Notes under the pieces: generated by a model
Told to the model about the DNA's origin: nothing
The model's input: the letters and a program-made list of their open reading frames with translations, nothing else
Databases searched by the model: none
In this document: positions 1-8,779 of the stretch, one piece after another
Numbering within the stretch: position 1 is the first letter of the stretch
Layout: every line of letters begins with the position of its first letter
Translations under genes and position numbers: made by a program
Origin: Mycobacterium sp. ITM-2016-00318
GTDB lineage: Bacteria; Actinomycetota; Actinomycetes; Mycobacteriales; Mycobacteriaceae
Direction of reading: 5' to 3'
Assembly: GCF_002968285.2 (NCBI RefSeq)
Contig: NZ_CP134400.1
Location: forward strand, 4,216,001-4,280,000
Length of the DNA stretch: 64,000 bases

Positions 1-1
1 G

Positions 2-505
2 CGGGCGGACAGGCCGGCGTCGGGAACCTCGAGGACGCGCAACGGACGCCCGACCAAGCGCACGTCACCGTCGCGCTCACGGCACACCCGCCCGCCGGAG
101 ACCGAGATCATCGAGCCCGTGACCGAGCGTCCGCGTCGGCCACGCCCCGCCCGCAGCACCGACTCGACGCTCCCCCCGCCCGAACCGCGCCGCAGGCAGC
201 GTTCGTCGTCGACTCGATCGTCGTCGACCCGGTCGTCATCCACGCGCGAACCCCGCAAGCAGCCGCCGCCCAGCGAGCGCCGGTCCCCCTATCAACGGCC
301 CGATCGGCACAGCAAGTTCGACGGCTTCGAGCCCTTCGAGCCGCACGGCACGAACGGGTCCAACGGCAACGGCGGCAACGGTTCTCATCACCCGATCTCG
401 CGGGTGCGCTACCGCGGCGCCGACGAAGGCGATCAGCGTCAGCAGTACCGGGACCGGCCGCGCGCAGCCAAGCATCGGGCCGAGGCCTGGGAGTACGACG
501 TCTAG
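2..505 (+). CDS. C-terminal part of a DUF6542-like protein (Rv1111c-like), cut by window edge
   Basis: The frame is open from base 2 to the TAG at 503-505 and has no convincing start, so this is the last 167 codons of a larger gene beginning outside the window. The visible part is low complexity and very basic, rich in Arg, Ser and Pro, with short repeated SSSTR units followed by a Gly/Asn-rich stretch. It looks like a disordered cytoplasmic tail. In mycobacteria the gene next to and convergent with ispH encodes a protein with an N-terminal membrane DUF6542 region and such a tail. That assignment comes from position only, because the conserved domain is not in the window. It ends 6 bp before the ispH stop codon. 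Confidence 0.6.
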   Translation, partial: RADRPASGTSRTRNGRPTKRTSPSRSRHTRPPETEIIEPVTERPRRPRPARSTDSTLPPPEPRRRQRSSSTRSSSTRSSSTREPRKQPPPSERRSPYQRPDRHSKFDGFEPFEPHGTNGSNGNGGNGSHHPISRVRYRGADEGDQRQQYRDRPRAAKHRAEAWEYDV

Positions 506-511
506 AACGGC

Positions 512-1513
512 CTAGCCGCGAGCCGGGCGGATCTCGCGGGGCAGCGCGAAGACCAACGTCTCGTTGGCGGTCGTCACCGGCTGCACCGTGCCGAAGCCGA
601 GCTCGGCAAGGCGCTCCAGCACGCCGCGGACCAGGATCTCGGGAACCGAAGCGCCGGAGGTGACGCCGACGGTGCTGACGCCGTCGAGCCAGGCCGGCTC
701 TATGTCGTCGGCGTAGTCGACGAGGTAGGCGGCGTCGGATCCGGCGCCCAGCGCCACCTCGACCAGCCGCACCGAGTTCGAAGAATTGCGCGAGCCGACG
801 ACGATCACCAGCTGGCACTCCGGCGCCATCGCCTTGACCGCGACTTGGCGGTTCTGGGTGGCGTAGCAGATGTCGTCGCTTGGCGGGTCCTGCAGTGTGG
901 GGAACTTCTCCCGCAACCGGCGCACCGTCTCCATCGTCTCGTCGACCGACAGCGTGGTCTGCGACAGCCAGATCACCTTGTTCGGGTCGCGGACAGTCAC
1001 GCCGTCGACCGCGTCGGGGTTGTCGACGACCTGCACGTGGTCGGGCGCCTCCCCGGCGGTCCCGACGACCTCTTCGTGGCCTTCGTGGCCGATCAGCAGG
1101 ATGTCGTAGTCGTCGCGGGCGAACCGCTTCGCCTCGTTGTGCACCTTCGTGACCAGCGGGCAGGTCGCGTCGATGACCTTCAGGTCGCGTTCCTTGGCGT
1201 TGACGTGCACCGTCGGTGCAACGCCGTGCGCCGAGAACACCACGATCGAGCCTTCGGGGACCTCGTCGGTCTCGTCGACGAAGATCGCACCGGACTTGGC
1301 CAGTGTCTCCACCACGTGGACGTTGTGGACGATCTCGTGACGGACGTACACCGGCGCGCCGTGCTTTTCCAGCGCCCGCTCGACCGTCTCGACGGCGCGG
1401 TCAACGCCCGCGCAGTAGCCGCGGGGCTCGGCAAGCAGTACGCGCTTGCCCGCCACACCGCTGGACGCCGAGCTGGAGGCACCCGGAATCCCCATGTTGA
1501 TAGTCGAGGGCAT
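512..1513 (-). CDS. ispH: 4-hydroxy-3-methylbut-2-enyl diphosphate reductase (IspH/LytB)
   Basis: This is the last enzyme of the non-mevalonate (MEP) isoprenoid pathway. It reduces HMBPP to IPP and DMAPP with a [4Fe-4S] cluster. The 333-residue product shows the three cluster cysteines in their family contexts: GYCAGV near residue 34, DATCPL near 118 and ICYATQ near 216. It also has the SAHGV and GHEGHEE segments and the SRNSSNS substrate-binding loop. The start [10 protein letters not shown] is chosen because a -10 hexamer TACCCT lies exactly 7 nt upstream (1521-1526), which predicts a leaderless mRNA beginning at the ATG. The open frame extends much further upstream but loses similarity. 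It is transcribed divergently from the lipid-droplet-type gene at 1568. Confidence 0.97.
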   Translation of the reverse strand: MPSTINMGIPGASSSASSGVAGKRVLLAEPRGYCAGVDRAVETVERALEKHGAPVYVRHEIVHNVHVVETLAKSGAIFVDETDEVPEGSIVVFSAHGVAPTVHVNAKERDLKVIDATCPLVTKVHNEAKRFARDDYDILLIGHEGHEEVVGTAGEAPDHVQVVDNPDAVDGVTVRDPNKVIWLSQTTLSVDETMETVRRLREKFPTLQDPPSDDICYATQNRQVAVKAMAPECQLVIVVGSRNSSNSVRLVEVALGAGSDAAYLVDYADDIEPAWLDGVSTVGVTSGASVPEILVRGVLERLAELGFGTVQPVTTANETLVFALPREIRPARG

Positions 1514-1520
1514 GGTTCCC

Positions 1521-1526
1521 AGGGTA
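1521..1526 (-). promoter_or_regulatory. -10 element of ispH (leaderless)
   Basis: On the minus strand the hexamer TACCCT ends 7 nt before the ispH ATG. It matches the mycobacterial TANNNT -10 consensus at the distance expected if transcription starts on the A of the ATG. A matching divergent element lies at 1555-1560, so the ispH and 1568 promoters are only about 30 bp apart. Confidence 0.6.
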
Positions 1527-1554
1527 CTGACCCGCGCCGCCTGAGGGCCAGCCG

Positions 1555-1560
1555 TAGGCT
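1555..1560 (+). promoter_or_regulatory. -10 element of the 1568 gene (leaderless)
   Basis: TAGGCT is followed by 7 nt and then the ATG at 1568. There is no Shine-Dalgarno sequence before that ATG, which fits a leaderless transcript. Confidence 0.6.
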
Positions 1561-1567
1561 GTGGCCC

Positions 1568-2122
1568 ATGGCTACCGCACCGTACGGGGTCCGTCTGCTG
1601 GTAGGAGCTGCGGTCACCGCTATAGAGGAAACACGCAAGCTTCCGCAGACCATCCTGATGTACCCGATGACCGTCGCAAGCCAGATCGCGCATCTCGTGA
1701 TGAAGATGCAGCAGGACGTGGCCGACCTGGTGAACCGGGGCGACGAGACACTGGAAGGGCTGTTCCCGCCCAAGGACGAGCAGCCCGAGTGGGCGACGTT
1801 CGACGAGGATCTGACCGACGAGGCGCCCGCGCCGTCGGCTCCGGACGGTGAACGGCTGACCGAGGGCAGGTTCGCCCTCTTCACCGGCGGCGAGCCCGAG
1901 ACGCTGACGGACGATGAGGCAGGGTCTGCCACAGACGACCAGCCCGACATCGTCAAGAAACTGGACTACGAGACGTTGACATTGGCCCAGTTGCGGGCGC
2001 GACTGTCCACATTGCGGGTCGCCGATCTCGAGGACCTGCTGGCCTACGAGGAGTCGACGAAGTCCCGTGCGCCGTTCCAGACCCTGCTGGCCAACAGGAT
2101 CACCCGCGCGTCCGCCAAGTGA
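1568..2122 (+). CDS. Lipid-droplet-associated protein, MLDS-like (Rv1109c-like)
   Basis: The product is a 184-residue protein beginning [15 protein letters not shown]. The first ~60 residues form an amphipathic, helix-prone region ([24 protein letters not shown]). An acidic, Pro-rich linker follows, and then a C-terminal helical segment of about 50 residues ([16 protein letters not shown]...LANRITRA) with the pattern seen in small C-terminal helix-hairpin modules. Its position between ispH and xseA is the same as Rv1109c. Homologues are annotated in actinobacteria as lipid-droplet-associated proteins (the MLDS type), and the amphipathic N-terminus fits binding to a triacylglycerol surface. 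That role is inferred from family and position. The start is set by a leaderless promoter (TAGGCT, 7 nt spacing). Confidence 0.75.
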   Translation: MATAPYGVRLLVGAAVTAIEETRKLPQTILMYPMTVASQIAHLVMKMQQDVADLVNRGDETLEGLFPPKDEQPEWATFDEDLTDEAPAPSAPDGERLTEGRFALFTGGEPETLTDDEAGSATDDQPDIVKKLDYETLTLAQLRARLSTLRVADLEDLLAYEESTKSRAPFQTLLANRITRASAK

Positions 2123-2143
2123 GCACCCGAGCGGGCTCGGACA

Positions 2144-3379
2144 ATGACTGACGACGAGCGAGGCCAATCCGCGGAGAACCCGTTTCCCGTCCGCACCGTC
2201 GCGATCATGGTCAAGGATTGGATCGAGAAGCTCGGCACGGTCTGGATCGAGGGTGAAGTAGCCCAGCTGTCGATGCGGCCCAACACGAGTACCGCGTTCA
2301 TCACCCTGCGGGACCCCGCCGCCGACATGTCGCTGTCGGTGACGTGCCCGCGTGACCTGGTGATGAACGCGCCGGTCAAGCTGACTGAGGGTACCCGCGT
2401 GATCATGCTCGGCCGGCCGAACTTCTTCGTCGGCCGCGGCACATTCTCCTTGCGCGTCAACCAGATTCGCGCGGTCGGCGTCGGCGAGCTGCTCGCCCGG
2501 ATCGACCGGCTACGCAAATTGCTGGCCGCCGAGGGCCTCTTCGACCCCCGGCTGAAGCGGCCGATTCCGTTCCTGCCCGACACCATTGGGCTGATCACCG
2601 GGCGGGCAAGCGCTGCCGAACATGATGTGGTTTCGGTCGCCGAAGATCGCTGGCCTGCAGCGAGTTTCGCGATTCGCAACACCGCCGTGCAGGGCACGAA
2701 TACCGTGCCGCAGGTCGTCGCGGCGCTGCGCGAACTCGACGCCGACCCCGCCGTCGACGTCATTGTCATCGCGCGCGGCGGCGGCAGCGTCGAAGACCTG
2801 CTGCCGTTCTCCGACGAGACGCTGTGCCGCGCAATCTCGGCATGCACGACGCCGGTCGTCAGCGCGATCGGCCACGAGCCAGACAACCCGCTGTGCGATC
2901 TGGTCGCCGATCTGCGGGCCGCCACCCCGACCGATGCCGCCAAGCGCATCGTCCCCGACACGGCCGCCGAAACGGCGCGGCTGGCCGATCTGCGCCAGCG
3001 CAGTGCGCGGGCGCTGCGCAACTGGGTTCGCCGCGAGGAGCACGGCATCAGTCAGCTGCGCAGCCGACCGGTGCTGGCACAGCCGGTCGCCGCCCTCACC
3101 TCGCGGGCTGAGGAAGTCGACCGCTGCCGGACCGCCGCCCGACGTGACGTCACGCGCTTGGTGGCCACCGAAACGGAACGGGTTGGCCATCTGTCGGCGC
3201 GACTGACGACGCTGGGACCCGCCGCGACGCTGGCCCGCGGCTACGCGGTGGTGCAGGCGGTGACGGCCTCGGGAGAGGCGACGGTGCTCCAGACGGCGGC
3301 CGATGCGCCTGCGGGCACGCGGCTGCGGGTACGGGTATCCGACGGAGCGGTAATGGCGGTCAGCGAGGGAAGTCAATGA
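2144..3379 (+). CDS. xseA: Exodeoxyribonuclease VII large subunit
   Basis: This is the catalytic subunit of ExoVII, which with XseB degrades single-stranded DNA to oligonucleotides in both directions. The 411-residue product has the N-terminal OB fold ([10 protein letters not shown]...[12 protein letters not shown], residues ~10-105). The catalytic domain follows, with [14 protein letters not shown], the [20 protein letters not shown] block and [28 protein letters not shown] long helical region leads to the C-terminal [11 protein letters not shown] motif. It starts 22 bp after the lipid-droplet-type gene, and its TGA overlaps the xseB ATG in an ATGA, so translational coupling of the two subunits is likely. 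Confidence 0.97.
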   Translation: MTDDERGQSAENPFPVRTVAIMVKDWIEKLGTVWIEGEVAQLSMRPNTSTAFITLRDPAADMSLSVTCPRDLVMNAPVKLTEGTRVIMLGRPNFFVGRGTFSLRVNQIRAVGVGELLARIDRLRKLLAAEGLFDPRLKRPIPFLPDTIGLITGRASAAEHDVVSVAEDRWPAASFAIRNTAVQGTNTVPQVVAALRELDADPAVDVIVIARGGGSVEDLLPFSDETLCRAISACTTPVVSAIGHEPDNPLCDLVADLRAATPTDAAKRIVPDTAAETARLADLRQRSARALRNWVRREEHGISQLRSRPVLAQPVAALTSRAEEVDRCRTAARRDVTRLVATETERVGHLSARLTTLGPAATLARGYAVVQAVTASGEATVLQTAADAPAGTRLRVRVSDGAVMAVSEGSQ

Positions 3380-3597
3380 AGCCTATTAGTGAATTGGGCT
3401 ACGAAGAGGCCCGCGACGAATTGATCGAGGTCGTACGCCAGCTGGAGCAGGGCGGGCTCGACCTGGATGCCTCGCTCACGCTCTGGGAAAGAGGCGAAGA
3501 GCTGGCAAAACACTGTGATCAGCACTTGGCGGGAGCCCGCAAGCGCATCGAGGATGCGCTGGCCGCGCGCGGCGACGGCGACACCGCCGAAGCTTGA
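3376..3597 (+). CDS. xseB: Exodeoxyribonuclease VII small subunit
   Basis: This is the small helical subunit of exonuclease VII. The product has 73 residues, the usual size for the family. It shows the family core [53 protein letters not shown], a helical hairpin that packs in several copies on XseA. The ATG overlaps the xseA stop by 4 bp. A 5'-GGGAAG sequence just upstream could act as ribosome-binding site. The gene ends the xse operon. The following 50 bp carry the KstR-type operator of the next gene, so regulation changes here. Confidence 0.95.
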   Translation: MKPISELGYEEARDELIEVVRQLEQGGLDLDASLTLWERGEELAKHCDQHLAGARKRIEDALAARGDGDTAEA

Positions 3598-3631
3598 ATA
3601 TTCAAATAAACTTCGCCTGCGGGCTCGAAAC

Positions 3632-3645
3632 TGCAACACGTTTCA
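3632..3645 (+). promoter_or_regulatory. KstR-type operator upstream of 3-beta-HSD
   Basis: TGCAACACGTTTCA fits TnnAACnnGTTnnA, the 14-bp motif bound by the cholesterol-catabolism repressor KstR, at every specified base. It ends 3 bp before the TATGCT -10 element of the 3-beta-HSD gene, so a bound repressor would block the promoter. Confidence 0.75.
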
Positions 3646-3647
3646 TT

Positions 3648-3653
3648 TATGCT
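3648..3653 (+). promoter_or_regulatory. -10 element of 3-beta-HSD (leaderless)
   Basis: TATGCT is followed by 7 nt and then the ATG at 3661. An ATG at 3649 lies inside this hexamer, so it cannot be translated from a transcript that starts at 3661. Confidence 0.55.
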
Positions 3654-3660
3654 CTGCGGC

Positions 3661-4773
3661 ATGGGTGATGCAACGCTGCAGACTGACCTTGGCCGTGTGC
3701 TCGTCACCGGAGGCTCCGGTTTCGTCGGAGCCAACCTGGTGGCCGCGCTGCTCGAGCGGGGCCACGAGGTGAGCTCGTTCGACCGCGCGCCGTCTCCGCT
3801 GCCCGAGAAGCCGCGGCTGCAGGTCATCCAGGGTGACATCTGCGACAAGGACACCGTTGCGGCCGCCGTCGACGGGGTCGACACCGTCTTCCACACCGCA
3901 GCGATCATCGACCTGATGGGCGGATCCTCGGTGACCGACGAATACCGGCAGCGCAGCTTCGCCGTCAACGTCGGCGGCACGGAGAATCTGGTGATGGCCG
4001 CGCAGGAAGCCGGCGTCAAGCGGTTCGTCTACACCGCGTCCAACAGCGTGGTGATGGGCGGGCAAAGAATCTCAGGCGGCGACGAAACGCTGCCCTACAC
4101 CGAGCGATTCAACGACCTCTACACCGAGACGAAGGTCGCCGCCGAGCGATTCGTGCTGTCACAGAACGGTATCCGCGGCATGTTGACCTGCTCCATCCGC
4201 CCCAGCGGCATCTGGGGCCGCGGCGACCAGACGATGTTTCGCAGGCTGTTCGAGAGCGTGCTCGCCGGACACGTCAAGGTCCTGGTCGGCAGCAAGAATG
4301 CCAAACTCGACAACTCCTACGTGCACAACCTGATTCACGGGTTCATCCTGGCCGCTCAGCACCTGGTGCCCGGAGGTACCGCGCCTGGACAGGCGTATTT
4401 CATCAACGACGGCGAGCCGATCAACATGTTCGAGTTCTCCCGCCCGGTCGTCGAGGCGTGCGGACAACGCTGGCCCAGGTTCCGCATCTCGGGTGCATTC
4501 GTGCGCTTCATCATGACCATCTGGCAGTGGCTGCACTTCCGTATCGGACTGCCGAAGCCGCCGTTCGAGCCGCTCGCCGTCGAACGCCTCTACCTCGACA
4601 ACTACTTCTCTATCGCCAAGGCCCAACGCGATCTCGGCTACCGGCCGCTGTTCACCACGGACGCGGCGATGCGTGACTGCCTGCCGTATTACCTGGAGCT
4701 GTTCGAGCAGATGAAGACCCAGTCGCGCGGCGGGGGGCCGGTGAAGGCCGTCGCGCCCAGTCCAGCCGGCTAG
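3661..4773 (+). CDS. 3-beta-hydroxysteroid dehydrogenase/isomerase (Rv1106c-like)
   Basis: This NAD-dependent extended short-chain dehydrogenase oxidises the 3-beta-hydroxyl of cholesterol and related sterols to the 3-keto-4-ene, the first step of sterol ring breakdown. The product has 370 residues from this start. It has the Rossmann motif TGGSGFVG near residue 16, the FHTAA and NVGGTENL segments, and the catalytic YTETK pair (Tyr, Lys) preceded by the Ser-rich TASNSV stretch. The sequence closely resembles the M. tuberculosis 3-beta-HSD along its length. The ATG at 3649 would add MLCG; I prefer 3661 because of the leaderless promoter at 3648-3653. A KstR operator at 3632 supports induction by sterols. 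The stop codon shares a CTAG with that of the convergent DUF1876 gene. Confidence 0.93.
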   Translation: MGDATLQTDLGRVLVTGGSGFVGANLVAALLERGHEVSSFDRAPSPLPEKPRLQVIQGDICDKDTVAAAVDGVDTVFHTAAIIDLMGGSSVTDEYRQRSFAVNVGGTENLVMAAQEAGVKRFVYTASNSVVMGGQRISGGDETLPYTERFNDLYTETKVAAERFVLSQNGIRGMLTCSIRPSGIWGRGDQTMFRRLFESVLAGHVKVLVGSKNAKLDNSYVHNLIHGFILAAQHLVPGGTAPGQAYFINDGEPINMFEFSRPVVEACGQRWPRFRISGAFVRFIMTIWQWLHFRIGLPKPPFEPLAVERLYLDNYFSIAKAQRDLGYRPLFTTDAAMRDCLPYYLELFEQMKTQSRGGGPVKAVAPSPAG

Positions 4774-5048
4774 TTGATCAGGTGAACCGGATGGCGCGTG
4801 ACCGCCTCGATGCGGGCGCCCGCGCGGTGAAGTAGGTCGGTGCCCAGCGCGATCAGCGCGCGGGCAGCGGCAATCTCTTCGCCGATCATCGGCTGGCTGA
4901 TGTCGGTCGGGTTGCGGAAGGCATCCCCGATGGCGGTCATCTCTCCGTCGTCACCAAGCCGGGCCCGGACGGTCGCATGCGTATGCGTCTCGTCCTCGTC
5001 GAACTTGATGTCGATATGCCAGTCGTTGTCCAGAACTCTGTCGTACAT
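4770..5048 (-). CDS. DUF1876 (Rv1738-like) small stress protein
   Basis: The product is a 92-residue acidic protein. It resembles the DUF1876 family, whose best known member is the hypoxia-induced M. tuberculosis Rv1738. Conserved parts are the N-terminal WHIDIKFDEDETHTHATVRARLG strand region, the FRNPTD turn, the IGEEIAAARALIALGTDLLHRAG helix and the C-terminal IEAVTRHPVHLI. Rv1738 has a dsRBD-like fold similar to ribosome hibernation factors; a similar role here is inference. The start is chosen at MYDRVL because a GGGGGAGAGG ribosome-binding sequence lies about 9 nt upstream. The open frame extends 33 codons further without similarity. No convincing DosR box was found in 5049-5308. Confidence 0.8.
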   Translation of the reverse strand: MYDRVLDNDWHIDIKFDEDETHTHATVRARLGDDGEMTAIGDAFRNPTDISQPMIGEEIAAARALIALGTDLLHRAGARIEAVTRHPVHLIN

Positions 5049-5308
5049 GCTCGCCGCCTCTCCCCCATAGGGTGCGCCCTTCGGCCCGGTGAACGCGCCG
5101 GATTCGCGAATTCTGAATTTTTCCTGACAGCCCCCCGATGCGGCCACGTCCAGTAACGCATCCCCATAGTGTCGAACCGCACGGTCGAGTAAACGCGTGC
5201 ATGCGAAGGATCACGCTCGAGGAGTTCCCCCTCCTGCGCTCACGGCCAGCTTCAGCATCGACCCGATCATCAGAAAGCTCGACGACTTGCTAGCAAAGGA
5301 TTGATCGA

Positions 5309-6853
5309 ATGCCTGATTCCACACCGAACATCCTCGTCATCTGGGGCGACGACATCGGCATCTCGAACCTCAGCTGCTACAGCCGGGGCATGATGGGCTA
5401 CTTCACGCCCAACATCGACCGGATCGCCGATGAGGGAATGCTTTTCACCGATTCCTACGGCGAGCAGAGCTGTACGGCAGGCCGCTCGTCGTTCATCACC
5501 GGCCAAAGTGTGTACCGCACCGGCATGAGCAAGGTCGGTATGCCCGGCGTCGACATCGGTCTGCAGAAGGAGGACCCGACGATCGCCGAGCTACTCAAAC
5601 CGCTCGGGTACGCGACGGGACAATTCGGTAAGAACCATCTCGGAGACCTCAACAAGTATTTGCCCACCGCGCACGGGTTCGACGAGTTCTTCGGCAACCT
5701 GTATCACCTGAATGCCGAGGAGGAGCCGGAGAACGCCGACTATCCCACCGAGGAGGAAGCACCGATCCTCCGCCGGGCGTTGTTGCCGCGTGGCGTGATC
5801 CATTCCTGGGCCACCGACGAGGACAGCGGCGAGGTCGACGACCGCTACGGTCCCGTCGGTAAGCAACGCGTCGAGGACACCGGACCGCTGACCAAGAAGC
5901 GGATGGAGACCATCGACGACGAAACCACCGGCGCCTGCATCGACTTCATTCGACGTCAGCGCGAAGCGGACACGCCGTTCTTCGTGTGGATGAACATGAC
6001 GCACATGCACTTCCGGACACACACCAAGCCGGAGAGCCTGGGCCAATCAGGACGATGGCAGTCCCCCTACCACGACACGATGATCGACCACGATCGCAAC
6101 GTGGGCCAGCTGCTGGATCTGCTCGACGAACTCGGCATCGCCGAGGACACCATCGTCATCTACTCGACCGACAACGGCCCGCACGCCAACAGCTGGCCCG
6201 ACGGTGCGACCACGCCGTTCCGCAGCGAGAAGGCCACCAACTGGGAGGGCGCGTTCCGGATACCCGAGATGATCCGGTGGCCGGGAAAGATCAAGCCTCG
6301 CTCGGTATCCAACGAGATTGTGCAGCATCATGATTGGCTACCGACGTTCCTTGCCGCCGCCGGTGAGCCGGAAATCATCGATAAGTTGAAGAAGGGGCAT
6401 GAAGCCGGCGACATGACCTACAAGGTCCATATCGACGGCTTCAACCTGTTGCCGTACCTGACCGGCGAGGTCGACAAGAGCCCACGGCGCGGAATGATCT
6501 ACTTCTCCGACGACTGCGACGTACTCGGCATCCGCGCCGAGAACTGGAAGGTCGTGTTTCAGGAGCAGCGCTGCCGGGGCACGCTGCAGATCTGGTTCGA
6601 GCCGTTCACTGCGCTACGGGCGCCGAAACTGTTCAACCTCCGCACCGACCCGTTCGAACGGGCCGACATCACGTCGAACACCTACTGGGACTGGGTGATC
6701 GACCGAATCTACCTTGTCCTCTATGGCTCGGCGATCGCCACGCAGTTCCTCGAGACATTTAAAGAGTTCCCGCCCCGCCAGGAGCCGGCCTCGTTCACGA
6801 TCAACCACGCAGTCGAGGAGTTGAACAAGTTCCTCGCCACTAGGGGCGGGTGA
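5309..6853 (+). CDS. Type I sulfatase (formylglycine-dependent arylsulfatase family)
   Basis: This 514-residue alkaline-phosphatase-superfamily sulfatase hydrolyses sulfate esters; the substrate cannot be told from sequence. The activation motif C-T-A-G-R is at residues 55-59 of SCTAGRSSFITGQ. Its Cys must be oxidised to formylglycine by an FGE. Metal ligands are expected in WGDDIG (Asp14, Asp15) and in the STDNG segment, with a Lys in PFRSEKATN. There is no signal peptide, so the enzyme looks cytoplasmic. An AAAGGA ribosome-binding sequence lies 8 nt before the ATG. Its last codons overlap the following HAD gene by 4 bp, and an FGE-like gene follows that, so substrate and activating enzyme are encoded together. 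Confidence 0.93.
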   Translation: MPDSTPNILVIWGDDIGISNLSCYSRGMMGYFTPNIDRIADEGMLFTDSYGEQSCTAGRSSFITGQSVYRTGMSKVGMPGVDIGLQKEDPTIAELLKPLGYATGQFGKNHLGDLNKYLPTAHGFDEFFGNLYHLNAEEEPENADYPTEEEAPILRRALLPRGVIHSWATDEDSGEVDDRYGPVGKQRVEDTGPLTKKRMETIDDETTGACIDFIRRQREADTPFFVWMNMTHMHFRTHTKPESLGQSGRWQSPYHDTMIDHDRNVGQLLDLLDELGIAEDTIVIYSTDNGPHANSWPDGATTPFRSEKATNWEGAFRIPEMIRWPGKIKPRSVSNEIVQHHDWLPTFLAAAGEPEIIDKLKKGHEAGDMTYKVHIDGFNLLPYLTGEVDKSPRRGMIYFSDDCDVLGIRAENWKVVFQEQRCRGTLQIWFEPFTALRAPKLFNLRTDPFERADITSNTYWDWVIDRIYLVLYGSAIATQFLETFKEFPPRQEPASFTINHAVEELNKFLATRGG

Positions 6854-7785
6854 CGGTGGCGGAGCTGGCCTCCTGGACCGACGGTGCCACCAAGTCCGCG
6901 ATCGTCGACTTCGTCGGCCGCGTCACAGTCGAGGGCGGTCCGGACTTCGTCGCGCTCGACGCCCGTGTCGCGGTGTTCGACAACGACGGCACGCTGTGGT
7001 GCGAGAAGCCGATGTACATACAGCTGGACTTCATCGTGCGCAGGCTGTCCGAGAAGGCTGCGGCCGACTCGGCGCTGGCTGACCAGCAGCCCTACCAGGC
7101 CGCCTCGAACGGTGACCTGAACTGGTTCGGCGACGCGATCACCAAGCACTACCAGGGTGACGACAGTGACCTGCAAGTGCTCACGGGTGCGGTCTTGTCG
7201 CTGCATGAGTCGATGACCGTCGAAGACCACGCCGCATTGATCAGCACCTTCTACTCGGAGGCCAAGCATCCGACGCTCGGGCGCCCATACCAGGCCTGCA
7301 CGTATGCACCGATGGTGGAGTTGTTGCGGTACCTCGAGGCGAACGGCTTCACGTGCTACATAGTCTCCGGAGGCGGCCGCGACTTCATGCGGCCGATCAC
7401 CAGCACCATCTACGGGATACCGCCCGAGCGGGTGGTCGGCAGCGCCCAGGGGTTGAAGTTCGACGGAGCAGAAGGCCACGGGGATCTGTTGATTCAGCCG
7501 GCGCTCGACATCTTCGACGATGGACCGGAGAAGCCGGTGCGCATCTGGAGCCGGGTCGGGCGACGTCCGATCCTCTCGGCGGGCAACTCCAACGGTGACG
7601 ACGAGATGCTGCAGTATTCGGGACGCCCAGGAGCGGCTTCGCTGCGACTGCTGGTCTTACACGACGACGCGGACCGCGAATTCGACTACACCGCGGGCGC
7701 AGAGCGCGCACTCGACCACGCCAAGCAGTTCGGCTGGACAGTGATCAGTATGAAGAACGACTGGGCGACCGTCTTCGGTGACTGA
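6850..7785 (+). CDS. HAD-superfamily hydrolase (phosphoserine-phosphatase-like)
   Basis: The product is a 311-residue haloacid-dehalogenase-type phosphohydrolase. Motif I is VFDNDGTLWCEKP, with the nucleophile and acid/base Asp around residues 41-43. Motif II is IVSGGGRDFMRP. Motif III/IV is ILSAGNSNGDDEMLQY. The order and the large cap region resemble SerB-like phosphatases. The GTG start overlaps the sulfatase stop codon in a GTGA, so the two are translationally coupled. It is conserved here between a sulfatase and an FGE, suggesting that it acts on a phosphorylated compound in the same pathway. The substrate is unknown. Confidence 0.88.
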   Translation: MTVAELASWTDGATKSAIVDFVGRVTVEGGPDFVALDARVAVFDNDGTLWCEKPMYIQLDFIVRRLSEKAAADSALADQQPYQAASNGDLNWFGDAITKHYQGDDSDLQVLTGAVLSLHESMTVEDHAALISTFYSEAKHPTLGRPYQACTYAPMVELLRYLEANGFTCYIVSGGGRDFMRPITSTIYGIPPERVVGSAQGLKFDGAEGHGDLLIQPALDIFDDGPEKPVRIWSRVGRRPILSAGNSNGDDEMLQYSGRPGAASLRLLVLHDDADREFDYTAGAERALDHAKQFGWTVISMKNDWATVFGD

Positions 7786-7794
7786 TTCCCTCCT

Positions 7795-7850
7795 CGAGAC
7801 TGCGCAGAGATCGCGTTGACGCACAAAACCGCGATCTCTGCGCAGTCTCG
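7795..7850. repeat. Perfect 21-bp inverted repeat (14-nt loop) before the FGE gene
   Basis: The arms are 7795-7815 and 7830-7850. They are perfectly complementary over 21 bp, and the left arm begins CGAGACTGCGCAGAGATCGC. The loop is TTGACGCACAAAAC. The hairpin begins 9 bp after the HAD stop codon. It shares the GAGACTGC core with a hairpin after phoH2. It has no T-run, so it could be a mycobacterial-type terminator, an mRNA stabiliser, or a structure controlling translation of the FGE gene. Confidence 0.9.
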
Positions 7851-7857
7851 GCGTCTG

Positions 7858-8739
7858 GTGCGCATTCCGGCGCAGACCGCTGTCGTCGGGTCTGATCGGC
7901 ACTACGCCGAAGAGGCGCCCGCGAACTCCGTCACCGTCGAAGAGTTCTGGATCATGCCCCATCAGGTGACCAATGCCGAGTTCGCCGAATTCGTCGACGC
8001 CACAGGCTATGTCACCGTCGCGGAGCGACCGCTGGACGCGGTGGACTACCCCGACGCGCCCGAGGAGAACCTGCAGCCGGGCTCCATGGTGTTTCGCCGC
8101 ACGCACGGCCCCGTCGATCTCAAACACCTCAGCCAGTGGTGGGTTTGGACCCCCGGCGCGTCGTGGCGCCATCCCGTCGGACCGCACTCGTCCATCGACA
8201 AACGTACCGACCATCCAGTCGTTCACGTCGCCTATGAGGACGCCAAGACCTATGCGACGTGGGCGGGTCTGGCGCTGCCGACGGAGACGGAATGGGAGGT
8301 CGCGGCCCGCGGGGGTTTGGACGCCACGACCTACACCTGGGGCGATGACCCCGAACAGCCCGGTCAGGGGCTGGCGAACTATTGGCACGGCGACTTCCCG
8401 TGGCGCCCGGAACCCGGGTACGGCCGCACGGCGCCGGTCGGCAGTTTTGCGCCCAACGCCTACGGCTTGTTCGACATGGCGGGCAACGTCTGGGAGTGGA
8501 CTTCGGACTGGTATGCCGACACCCGGGTGGGCGACGCATGCTGCGAGGCCGGCAGCTACGACCCGCGTCAACCTCAGTTCGAGGTGCCGCGAAAGGTCAT
8601 CAAGGGTGGTTCGTTCCTGTGCGCCGACAACTACTGCCTGCGCTACCGGCCCGCCGCCCGCAGGCCGCAGATGATCGACACCGGCATGAGCCATATCGGG
8701 TTTCGGTGCATTACGCGGGTGCGACCTGAGAAGCTGTGA
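7858..8739 (+). CDS. Formylglycine-generating enzyme (sulfatase-modifying factor)
   Basis: This enzyme is a copper-dependent oxidase that converts the CxPxR/CxAxR cysteine of type I sulfatases to formylglycine, here presumably that of the sulfatase at 5309. The product is about 293 residues, close to the size of the M. tuberculosis enzyme. It has the FGE hallmarks PVTNAEFAEFV-type and LPTETEWEVAARGG segments, GLFDMAGNVWEWT, and GGSFLCADNYCLRYRPAARR. The last contains the catalytic cysteine pair spaced C-x4-C (about 255 and 260). The C-terminus is HIGFRC. The start is uncertain: a TTG at 7816 lies in the hairpin loop, whereas GTG at 7858 just follows the hairpin and begins the conserved region. 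No clear ribosome-binding site is seen for either. Confidence 0.92.
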   Translation: MRIPAQTAVVGSDRHYAEEAPANSVTVEEFWIMPHQVTNAEFAEFVDATGYVTVAERPLDAVDYPDAPEENLQPGSMVFRRTHGPVDLKHLSQWWVWTPGASWRHPVGPHSSIDKRTDHPVVHVAYEDAKTYATWAGLALPTETEWEVAARGGLDATTYTWGDDPEQPGQGLANYWHGDFPWRPEPGYGRTAPVGSFAPNAYGLFDMAGNVWEWTSDWYADTRVGDACCEAGSYDPRQPQFEVPRKVIKGGSFLCADNYCLRYRPAARRPQMIDTGMSHIGFRCITRVRPEKL

Positions 8740-8779
8740 GCGTGGACCACAGCCACGGACGCCTGTGCGCGCGCGACGC

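Noticed and set aside
4990..5308. A DosR box upstream of the DUF1876 gene
   Set aside because: Because Rv1738 is DosR-controlled I looked for GGGAC-n4-GTCCC here on both strands. Only weak partial matches were found (for example around 5078-5092).
7816..7857. TTG start for the FGE gene inside the hairpin loop
   Set aside because: It would place the first 14 codons within the inverted repeat and has no ribosome-binding site. Similarity to FGE starts only after 7858. It is not fully excluded.
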